Both the position numbers and the translations under genes were made by a program. The notes beneath the pieces are model-generated. The model worked only from the letters and a program-made list of their open reading frames with translations, was not told the origin of the DNA and searched no databases. A stretch of 21,959 nucleotides of DNA, from assembly GCA_910579755.1 (NCBI GenBank), contig CAJTVB010000043.1, positions 1 to 21,959 of the forward strand, written 5' to 3'. This document shows, one piece after another, positions 16,120 to 21,959 of the stretch. The DNA is from an uncultured Acetatifactor sp. GTDB lineage: Bacteria; Bacillota; Clostridia; Lachnospirales; Lachnospiraceae. The number at the start of each line of letters is the position of its first letter. Position 1 is the first letter of the stretch.

Positions 16120-16869
16120 CTACAATTCCCGAAAGATCCTTTGGCCCAGCCCCAGAGCCGCAAGCTGCTCTTCGGCTTCCTGCCCCTCCTTCAGAGTTAT
16201 GAGAATTCCATAGTCCTGCCCTGTCTCCAGGCGCTGCAGATCCTCCGGCCCATAGACCACGGCTCCGTCAATCCGGGTCAGATGCTTTTCCGGGGAATTG
16301 TCCAGAAATCCTTCCACCGTCCACCTTCCCCGGCATTCTTCGTCTCTCAGCTTCTTCAGGGTATTTCTCCCGATTTTTCCCGCGCCGAACAGGTACAGCC
16401 TGCCGGGCCTTTCACCATCTCTGATTCTGCGCTTGATTTTTGTGGAGCTGGTGCTCATGGTGTAAGGCAGGAAAACGATATCCGATCCCACCTCCTGAAG
16501 CTGCCTTTTCTCCTGATCCCACTCTTCCCCGTGATCACTGCCTGAAAAATAGGCGTCATAATGGTACAGCTTCCAGGCATCCATTTTTACGGTATTTTCA
16601 AAATTTACCTCCACCACCTGATCCGTATATTTCAGGGCGCGGACAATTTCCATACGCTCTTCCAGCGGAATATACGGATAAGCATTTTTAAAATGCTTTA
16701 CCAGCTCATCCGAAAGCACCCCTACGATCAAATGGTCGCTTTGTTCCTTTGCCCTGCGGATCAAATTCAGATGACCGATGTGAAACAGATCATATACCCC
16801 CGGAACATAACCGATTTTGTAAGGCTTTCTTGCAGCCCGCTGTTCTTCGTTTTTCAAGTTTTCCTGCAT
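16120..16869 (-). CDS. Cytidylyltransferase (TagD/phospho-alcohol type) with C-terminal Rossmann module
   Basis: The 249-residue protein has two parts. Residues 17-148 are a nucleotidyltransferase of the glycerol-3-phosphate/ethanolamine-phosphate/choline-phosphate cytidylyltransferase family: GYVPGVYDLFHIGHLNL contains the HxGH motif (His30, His33), and TMSTSSTKIKRR (138-149) corresponds to the RTEGISTT-type CTP-binding motif. Such enzymes make a CDP-alcohol from CTP and a phospho-alcohol. Residues about 157-249 carry LYLFGAGKIGRNTLKKL and a following VEGFLDNSPEK, a small Rossmann-like module not found in plain TagD (about 130 residues). The ribosome binding site (GAAGG, 3 nt) is close to the ATG, so the start is somewhat uncertain. 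It is the last gene of the three-gene cluster with an acyltransferase and a LicD fusion. Confidence 0.85.
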   Translation of the reverse strand: MQENLKNEEQRAARKPYKIGYVPGVYDLFHIGHLNLIRRAKEQSDHLIVGVLSDELVKHFKNAYPYIPLEERMEIVRALKYTDQVVEVNFENTVKMDAWKLYHYDAYFSGSDHGEEWDQEKRQLQEVGSDIVFLPYTMSTSSTKIKRRIRDGERPGRLYLFGAGKIGRNTLKKLRDEECRGRWTVEGFLDNSPEKHLTRIDGAVVYGPEDLQRLETGQDYGILITLKEGQEAEEQLAALGLGQRIFREL

Positions 16870-17022
16870 CTTCCTTCACTTTCTGATTTTTCTTCGCTTT
16901 TTTATTTGGTTTTCCAAGCTTTTCCGACTGCTGCCCTGCAGGACATCCTGCATTTTGTTTCAGCCCGCCTTCCAGGTTTCCCTTCCCAACAGCCCTCCGG
17001 CGGCTTCCCGGCAATTCAATTT
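16870..17022 (-). other. Spacer between acyltransferase and cytidylyltransferase genes
   Basis: The 153 bp hold no convincing gene. A near-perfect palindrome with 7-bp arms TGCAGGA/TCCTGCA around CA lies at 16937-16952. There is no T-tract, so it is not an evident terminator, and the two genes are probably still cotranscribed. Confidence 0.4.
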
Positions 17023-17970
17023 CTATAAATACTTCAGCGCTTCTCTGGCCAGACAGCTGTCCAGATCCTCCCGGTTGTAAAATTCCGTGTTATCCTTGGA
17101 CCAGAGCACTCCCTCACGGACAATTCTGGCAGGACTTCCGGCCAAAACCACTTCCTCGGGAAAAGACCCGGATGTAACCGCCATGGTTCCCACAACGCTG
17201 TTATCCCCGATAGAGGCGTTGCCCAGCAGCGTGGCTCCGTACCCCAGCCACACATGATCCCCCACCCGGACATTGCCCGGATAATTGATCCGCTTTCCCG
17301 TTTCTTTATCAAAAATATGATGCGTGTCGTGATTCCGAATAACCACATCGTAAGAAAAAAGACAGTCTCTTCCAATATCCACCCTGCCGTCTGTCACGAA
17401 TACTTTTGCACTCTCTATCTCCGTTCCCTCTCCAACAGTACAAACCGCACGTTTCCCGCAATTGATTCTCAGAGATTCCGCGCTGACCCTTTCCCCGATC
17501 TCCACCCGGTTGTTTCCTCCCCGGAAGGAAATCCATATCTCGTTTTCCAGATCCGGTGCAAATACCACCCTGTTGCCCATGCCGTCCTGATATACGCCCG
17601 AACAGCGCTGCTTCAGCTCCTTTCCCGAAATGGAATATTCCGTTTCCGCCAGTCGGCTTGCATGGACATAGGGCACTCCTATCTCCTGCAGCATAGCGCT
17701 TATGGAATTGTAATTCCGCGGATTCCCCGAAAAAACAATGGCAATGGGATTCTTCAGCGTCCTTATCTTATTGGGAGCAATCACCTGAATGCCGTCGTAC
17801 TGTTCCCCGTACTGCTCCCATTTCATATCACACAAATAGTCCAGTCTCACCCTGTTTTGGATTTTTCCCTTAATATATTCATAATATTGCCCCAAACCGT
17901 ACCCAACAATACAGCCATACCGCTCAAAAAGCGGCACCCCCGCCGAATTCGCACAATTCTCCTGTCTCAT
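17023..17970 (-). CDS. Hexapeptide-repeat acyltransferase with N-terminal Rossmann-like module
   Basis: The 315-residue protein begins with a Rossmann-like segment (GCIVGYGLGQYYEYI at about 19-33, then DYLCDMKWEQYG and an IAIVFSGNP strand). From about residue 140 it changes to a left-handed beta-helix: VEIGERV, VDIGRDCLFSYDVVIRNHD, VRVGDHVWLGYGATLLGNASIGDNSVVG, and VLAGSPARIVREGV, the classic end of the coil domain in O-acetyltransferases. His214 (RNHDTHH) is a likely catalytic residue. The start at 17970 gives AGGAG 6 nt upstream; the ATG two codons earlier abuts that site. It probably transfers an acetyl group to a surface glycan or its precursor. Neighbours are LicD and cytidylyltransferase genes. 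Confidence 0.82.
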   Translation of the reverse strand: MRQENCANSAGVPLFERYGCIVGYGLGQYYEYIKGKIQNRVRLDYLCDMKWEQYGEQYDGIQVIAPNKIRTLKNPIAIVFSGNPRNYNSISAMLQEIGVPYVHASRLAETEYSISGKELKQRCSGVYQDGMGNRVVFAPDLENEIWISFRGGNNRVEIGERVSAESLRINCGKRAVCTVGEGTEIESAKVFVTDGRVDIGRDCLFSYDVVIRNHDTHHIFDKETGKRINYPGNVRVGDHVWLGYGATLLGNASIGDNSVVGTMAVTSGSFPEEVVLAGSPARIVREGVLWSKDNTEFYNREDLDSCLAREALKYL

Positions 17971-18041
17971 CTCCATCTCCTGTCAAGCCTGCGTCCGATG
18001 CCATGTCCCTGTATAGACCTCCAGGCGTTTCTCGCCCGGGG

Positions 18042-18116
18042 CTCACAGCTTTACGCATACCTCCGTTTTTTGCGCCTAAGTCTCATGGCTCTGCGCATAT
18101 CTTTGTTCCTCACGCC
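18042..18116. repeat. Degenerate 40-bp-period tandem repeat, two copies
   Basis: A 35-bp core at 18042-18076 and another at 18082-18116 align without gaps. I count 24 identical positions and all 11 differences are transitions. A third, poorer copy may lie at about 18008-18035. The region is the spacer between the LicD fusion gene and the acyltransferase gene, overlapping the last codons of the former. On the minus strand it contains a 15-codon, very basic reading frame (18051-18098). Confidence 0.5.
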
Positions 18117-20983
18117 CCCGGATCTGCCTCCGCCTTCAGGATCCACTCCAGGCGCTGCACATATATGCGATAATCTTTTATCTCCATGAATCGAAACTGT
18201 TCCTCGATCTCCTTATAATAATAGCTGCAGATAATCACATGACGCTTCCTCTCAGGAATCTCCAAAATCGCCTGAGGCGGTTTGATCTCAATTCCCATTC
18301 TGAATCGGCCCCATTTGTTTTCGTCATTATCCACTATAAAAGCCGGACGATATCTGGAGCCCCAATTTTTCATATAGTCCTCAAACATCATCCCCGCCCC
18401 AAACAAAATAATTTTCTTTCCCCGGGCTCCGTCAAACAGTCCCGAAAGCTTTGATAGATACTCTGTATAGGGCTTCTCCGGATCAAACACACCGCAGTGT
18501 TTGGGTTTTCGCTCCTCTTTGGGCGGATATTTCATATAGTCCTTCCCCATAAGCATAAAAAGGTAATTCTCATATCCCGCCGGGACCGGAACCATGCGCC
18601 CCGCAAATTCCAGGATTTCCGTTCTCTCAAAGTCCTCCCGGTTCAGAATTCGGTGCTTGCCATAGCCGGTAAAAATCGCCACATCCCGGGTCTTTTCTTT
18701 CGTATCCATGCGGACGGCCCGTTCCAGCCCCGCGCACAGACGATCATGGCTGGTGACCGCTGCCGCCGCCCGGCACATCAGCCATTGAAGTCGATTCATA
18801 CCGCCAAAGCTCCGGCGCTCCTTTCCGTATATCTTGGCCTCCAACAGAGCATAAGCTGTGTTGATCCTTTTCTCCTTCCTCCGAAGCCGCCCTTCGTCAG
18901 CCGTGCAGTTGTCTAAGGGCAGAACGTCAATCCAGATCCCCTGATTGCTCCGATGGCCGATCTCTCCGGCCTGAATCCCCGTGGTGAAAGAATTGCGGAT
19001 TCTGGTATACCCACCGAAAAAGCAATCCTTTTCCGTCCACATATTTTGTATTACGTAGGGCGGCTCAAGCTCAGAAGCTGCCGCCTCCAAAAAACGGTCA
19101 TAGTCCTCCCTGAGCATACCGATATCCAGGTCATCGTCCCAAGGAATAAAGCCCTTGTGGCGGACGGCGCCCAAAAGAGTTCCGTGGACCACAAAATACG
19201 TCAGTCCATGCTTTTTACAGATTTCATCCACCCGGTCAAGCATCTGCAGCTCCACATTCCAGATTTTCTTCATTTTATCCGAAACTCTGTAATCGGCAAT
19301 TCTTTCCTCCTCAGACTTCAGTTTATCAATATTTTTCCGAATCAGCTTTCCGTCCGCCGACACCCACCGGTAAAACGTCCGATAGGTATCCTGTTTTCGC
19401 ACCTCCTTCAGAAAAAGCATCTCTTCCTTAAAAAACCAGGACCACAGCTCCTCCAGCCCATACCTTTGCCGGAGCTCCTCTTGGGGCAGACGCCCCTCCA
19501 GCCCCGGAGTAAAGCAGTATATATAATAAACCGCCCGAAACAGTATAAACTTCGCCGGATAAAAATCCCTGACATACTCCTGATCAAAAAAGAGAAACTT
19601 ATCCTCCGCCTTATTGTAAAAGCTATTCAGGGGGATCAGCTCAATATAAGCCTTTTTCAGCACAGGACCCCAGTCCAGCTGCAGCACTGCCTCCCTTTCT
19701 CCCTCCTCCAGCCCTGCGCAGGACAGATGCTCTCCCAGGCGGCAACAGGAAGAATCCACAGCCTCCGAGGACTGCAGAATATATTCATACAGCCGGTCCA
19801 GAATCCGGATCACCTCCTCCGGACAACTTAGGGCAATTTCCTTAATATAATTGGAAAGAGTCGGATGTTCTACATAAGGCATCTTCAACGCGCCGTCCTC
19901 CAGGCGGCAGGAAATCACAGGAATTCCATGCTCCCGCAAATCCTCCAGGCGCTTAAAGAGCTTCTGTGCATTTCCTTCTGCGGCAAACAGAGGCCTCTTT
20001 TCCACCGTCCGATCTCTGTGGATCACCGTGGCAAAAGCATCCCTCCCCCGGTCCGTGGACAGAGCTGCATAAACTGCAGCCCCGGTGTCTGCGCTCCTGC
20101 CGCACTCTGCCAGAAAGGAATTCGCCATCCCCGGAAACATACCGTTGCCTATAATATCATCATAAATCTCCAGCTCCCGGACCACCAGAGAATTTTGATC
20201 CGTATAATAAGGAAGCAGCCGCTCCTTCAGATTTTTTTCCGGAGGACATTCATCTGTATAGACCAGCTGCACCAGCCTGTGGTCCGGAAGGGGATAGTAG
20301 AACTTCAACGCCGGAAATCCGGCCTCCTCCACAATATCTTTCAGCTCCTCCCTGGTAAAGGAACGCCCTCCGGCGCCCTGGGGATACCGGTTCAGCCCAT
20401 CGAAGGCTCTGTTGGTATGGGGCTCCTTTGCCCCGCAAAAATACCGAAGCCCCAGACGATTGTCCACGGACACAAGAAGCCTTCCATCCTCCCGAAGCAG
20501 GCCGGACAGCTTTTTCAGGTAATCAGCATATCCTTCCTTCCCTTCTCTTCCGCCGCACACTCTTCCCAGCACTCCTGTCAGAATGATATAGTCAAACTTT
20601 CGCCCGAACTCCATCTCCGACCATTCCCCGGCCCAGACCTCCAGATTGTCCGCATCCTTCCAACGTTCCGCCAGCGCCCGGGCTCTGTGGACAAAACGCT
20701 CTGTGGCCGTTACGGACCCGCATCTGCCGCAGAGTACGCCCGTAAGTCCGCCAAAGCCTGCGCCGATTTCCAGCACGCTGGCTTCTTTCTCAAATGGATA
20801 CCAGCTCAAAAGCCCCGTCCGAAGGACGGACAGCTGATACCACACCTGGAAATTGCTCTCCCCTGCGATCTCCTCATCGTAGTACGGCCCCCGGCAGGTA
20901 TGGACATATTCCATGATCTTCTGATCCAAGGCAGATATTTTCCCCTTGTCCCCGCCTGAAAATTCTGTATTTAACACCGACAT
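18110..20983 (-). CDS. Multidomain methyltransferase / kinase-like / LicD / Rossmann fusion protein
   Basis: This is a 957-residue cytoplasmic-looking protein with four parts. (1) A SAM methyltransferase, about 50-250, with motif I VLEIGAGFGG at 70-79. (2) A region at about 290-560 resembling an APH-type kinase fold, with IELIPLNSF (448-455, Glu where the catalytic Asp would sit, Asn453) and FFDQE (467-469 DQE, metal-binding-like). (3) A LicD domain, about 575-850, with VHGTLLGAVRHKGFIPW followed by DDDLDIG (616-622), the nucleotidyltransferase-fold Asp cluster of phosphocholine transferases. (4) A C-terminal Rossmann module (ILFGAGMMF, 859-867; FIVDNDENKWG). LicD enzymes move a phospho-alcohol from a CDP carrier to a glycan. 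The start at 20983 has AAGGA about 9 nt upstream. It is upstream of the acyltransferase by 139 bp. Domain identities are strong for 1 and 3, moderate for 2 and 4. Confidence 0.88.
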   Translation of the reverse strand: MSVLNTEFSGGDKGKISALDQKIMEYVHTCRGPYYDEEIAGESNFQVWYQLSVLRTGLLSWYPFEKEASVLEIGAGFGGLTGVLCGRCGSVTATERFVHRARALAERWKDADNLEVWAGEWSEMEFGRKFDYIILTGVLGRVCGGREGKEGYADYLKKLSGLLREDGRLLVSVDNRLGLRYFCGAKEPHTNRAFDGLNRYPQGAGGRSFTREELKDIVEEAGFPALKFYYPLPDHRLVQLVYTDECPPEKNLKERLLPYYTDQNSLVVRELEIYDDIIGNGMFPGMANSFLAECGRSADTGAAVYAALSTDRGRDAFATVIHRDRTVEKRPLFAAEGNAQKLFKRLEDLREHGIPVISCRLEDGALKMPYVEHPTLSNYIKEIALSCPEEVIRILDRLYEYILQSSEAVDSSCCRLGEHLSCAGLEEGEREAVLQLDWGPVLKKAYIELIPLNSFYNKAEDKFLFFDQEYVRDFYPAKFILFRAVYYIYCFTPGLEGRLPQEELRQRYGLEELWSWFFKEEMLFLKEVRKQDTYRTFYRWVSADGKLIRKNIDKLKSEEERIADYRVSDKMKKIWNVELQMLDRVDEICKKHGLTYFVVHGTLLGAVRHKGFIPWDDDLDIGMLREDYDRFLEAAASELEPPYVIQNMWTEKDCFFGGYTRIRNSFTTGIQAGEIGHRSNQGIWIDVLPLDNCTADEGRLRRKEKRINTAYALLEAKIYGKERRSFGGMNRLQWLMCRAAAAVTSHDRLCAGLERAVRMDTKEKTRDVAIFTGYGKHRILNREDFERTEILEFAGRMVPVPAGYENYLFMLMGKDYMKYPPKEERKPKHCGVFDPEKPYTEYLSKLSGLFDGARGKKIILFGAGMMFEDYMKNWGSRYRPAFIVDNDENKWGRFRMGIEIKPPQAILEIPERKRHVIICSYYYKEIEEQFRFMEIKDYRIYVQRLEWILKAEADPGA

Positions 20984-21035
20984 TTCATTGTCCTTCCTTT
21001 GCCTTGAAAATGCCTTCCATAAACACTCTTACAAA

Positions 21036-21179
21036 TCATTCCCTGACTTTATGTGCAGTGATTATTGTATGGCTGTGCGCGTTTACGGTTATTTTGCAGG
21101 CGCTCGCCGTTATGTACCAATTTATTTTAAAAGTAGCAATCCCAAATTTTTCAATATAAACTATTTTAGTATCTCCCAT
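21036..21179 (-). CDS. Small hypothetical protein (47 residues) with strong RBS
   Basis: The frame begins MGDTKIVYIEKFGIATFKIN, continues with WYITASACKITVNAHSHT and ends ...AHKVRE; it closes with TGA. AGGAGGAGAT immediately precedes the ATG, one of the best ribosome binding sites in the window. It has no signal peptide or membrane span and looks like a compact beta-rich protein. I do not recognise the family. It is preceded by tandem promoters and an attenuator-like terminator, and it is 52 bp upstream of the LicD fusion gene, so it may be the first gene of that transcript. Its AT-rich composition differs from the LicD gene. A leader or mobile-element-type protein is possible. Confidence 0.6.
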   Translation of the reverse strand: MGDTKIVYIEKFGIATFKINWYITASACKITVNAHSHTIITAHKVRE

Positions 21180-21243
21180 ATCTCCTCCTAAAACCTTATC
21201 GGCAATATTTTTAATTATACTGCTTCTGTTCTCTATTTACCAT

Positions 21244-21278
21244 AAAAATATAGGGCACGGCAACCGCCACACCCTATA
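21244..21278 (-). terminator. Strand-specific attenuator-type terminator
   Basis: As minus-strand RNA the sequence folds into a 13-bp stem with three consecutive G-U pairs, loop GGUU, followed by UUUUU. As plus-strand RNA the same three positions become A-C mismatches, so the structure is suited only to minus-strand transcription. It lies about 65 nt before the start of the 47-codon gene and downstream of two promoters, which is the position of an attenuator. Confidence 0.8.
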
Positions 21279-21415
21279 CTTCCTAAAGTCAGTGTTTATG
21301 CGCCTTTCAAGGCTTTTTGTGCTATTCAAATTCGGCGTGTTCTTTATTGTTATTAACTATATTTATTTAAGTTTTATGCAAATACACGCCCGCTTTTACA
21401 TCAATTATATCATTT

Positions 21416-21444
21416 ATTATGGCTTGCTGATTTTCTGTTGCCAA
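21416..21444 (-). promoter_or_regulatory. Promoter P2 of AT-rich leader
   Basis: On the minus strand TTGGCA (21444-21439) and CATAAT (21421-21416) have a 17-bp spacer; each matches 5 of 6 consensus bases. It lies directly downstream of P1, and its -35 box lies in the left arm of the GTTGCCAAA/TTTGGCAAC inverted repeat. Confidence 0.55.
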
Positions 21445-21461
21445 AATGCTGCCACGCATTT

Positions 21462-21489
21462 ATTATAGCAAATACACGCAATTTGGCAA
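21462..21489 (-). promoter_or_regulatory. Promoter P1 of AT-rich leader
   Basis: On the minus strand TTGCCA (21489-21484) and a perfect TATAAT (21467-21462) are separated by 16 bp. The -35 box lies in the right arm of a 9-bp inverted repeat (GTTGCCAAA at 21437-21445, TTTGGCAAC at 21482-21490). The transcript would run through the leader toward the terminator at 21244-21278. Confidence 0.6.
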
Positions 21490-21597
21490 CTCATTTTTGA
21501 AATGTTACACAGTAAAAATTGTTTCTCCCTAGTCGCCCTTATTACACGGCGCTAGCACCATGTCTATTATACCGCTAAGGGAAAACATCTGCTTTTC

Positions 21598-21959
21598 CTA
21601 AGCATTTGCAACGCAAATTTTAAGCTCTCGAATTTTATCTCCTACATCTTCAGGACAATGGGCATCGGATGATGTGATAATTTTTATATTTTTCTTCTTC
21701 AAAACATGGAGTAATTCTTTATCCATTCCCAAAGAAGCAGTTTTTGAGCATCTTCGAGCCACGCCACTATTCTGATCTGCATACATATTACTATTTGAAA
21801 GCTCCTCTGCTAAACTTTCATAGTAACCCAAGAGTGAAAATGACGGTCTATGACCAAATAATTTTATTGCATCTGGATGACCAATGCCATCAAATAGTTT
21901 ACTTTTACCTGAATCCGTGAAACTCATTGTTTTTATATGCCAATCTACAATCAGATTGG
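21598..21959 (-). CDS. PHP-domain phosphoesterase, histidinol-phosphatase-like (3' part)
   Basis: About 120 C-terminal residues are visible; the frame stays open to the window edge, so the 5' part is outside. FDGIGHPDAIKLFG carries the GHPD motif (metal-binding His and Asp), and IITSSDAHCPEDVG carries the SDAH motif, both characteristic of the PHP superfamily, as in HisJ/HisK-type histidinol phosphatases. The methionine at 21927 lies inside the domain and is not the start. The protein ends only 18 residues after the SDAHCPEDVG motif, shorter than most family members, so the C-terminus may be truncated. A weak hairpin (GGAAAA/TTTTCC) overlaps the region just after the stop. Composition is AT-rich, unlike the left part of the window. 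Confidence 0.8.
   Translation of the reverse strand, partial: NLIVDWHIKTMSFTDSGKSKLFDGIGHPDAIKLFGHRPSFSLLGYYESLAEELSNSNMYADQNSGVARRCSKTASLGMDKELLHVLKKKNIKIITSSDAHCPEDVGDKIRELKICVANA

Larger units (their letters stand above)
20984..21597. other. AT-rich intergenic/leader segment
   Basis: Between the LicD fusion gene and the PHP gene are 614 bp, visibly richer in A+T than the region to the left. Apart from the small gene, terminator and promoters listed separately, it holds a 12-bp direct repeat GCAAATACACGC at 21378-21389 and 21468-21479 and a plus-strand mini-hairpin GCCTT/AAGGC followed by TTTTT (21302-21318). Short minus-strand frames in the leader are closed by stops, and none has a ribosome binding site. 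Confidence 0.6.

Noticed and set aside
16790..17014. A 74-codon minus-strand Lys/Gly-rich frame between the acyltransferase and cytidylyltransferase genes
   Set aside because: It overlaps the start of the cytidylyltransferase in another frame, and nothing recognisable supports it.
21370..21459. A 30-codon minus-strand frame (MRGSILATENQQAIIND...) in the AT-rich leader
   Set aside because: Its ATG lies 2 bp after a TATAAT box, upstream of the expected transcription start, and has no ribosome binding site. It may be a coding remnant but cannot be supported as a gene.

Overview
The window appears to come from the chromosome of a Gram-positive anaerobe of the class Clostridia, most likely a Lachnospiraceae member. 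The grounds are the ribosomal/RNA polymerase gene order, strong AAGGAGG-type ribosome binding sites, near-consensus sigma-A promoters, a C+ type L33 and the style of RpoB/RpoC. No species is assigned. Most of the sequence has moderately high G+C. The last ~950 bases are visibly AT-rich and look like a different compositional segment.

Layout, right to left along the minus strand, which is the transcribed strand for nearly everything: rpmG - secE - nusG - rplK - rplA - rplJ - rplL - rpoB - rpoC - rfbD - rpsL (cut by the left edge). This is the classic transcription/translation block. Its regulatory sites are readable: a divergent promoter pair at 13104-13179; a promoter plus L10-type leader and intrinsic terminator ahead of rplJL; a hairpin terminator/attenuator between rplL and rpoB followed by a probable rpoB promoter; and a perfect TTGACA-17-TATAAT promoter for rpsL. 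Two things are unusual: a dTDP-4-dehydrorhamnose reductase gene sits between rpoC and rpsL, and three 34-bp tandem repeats directly follow the rpoC stop codon.

To the right of rpmG, the only plus-strand gene (13237-14532) encodes a FliD-like (flagellar cap/hook-associated) protein with no flagellar neighbours. Then, on the minus strand, come a small HTH regulator with a palindrome inside its own promoter, an exported YiiX/NlpC-P60-like cysteine hydrolase, and a three-gene surface-glycan decoration cluster. The cluster consists of a HIGH-motif cytidylyltransferase, a left-handed beta-helix acyltransferase and a 957-residue protein joining a methyltransferase, a kinase-like region, a LicD domain and a Rossmann domain. 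A small GxGxxG-type Rossmann-like module appears to recur in all three cluster proteins. My inference is that they activate a phospho-alcohol head group (choline, ethanolamine or glycerol type) as a CDP derivative, attach it to a cell-surface glycan and further modify it.

The AT-rich right end (about 21000-21959) holds, on the minus strand, two tandem promoters, an attenuator-like terminator, a 47-codon ORF with a strong ribosome binding site, and the 3' part of a PHP-family (histidinol-phosphatase-like) gene cut by the window edge. This segment looks acquired. The small ORF and its leader lie directly upstream of the LicD operon and may drive it.
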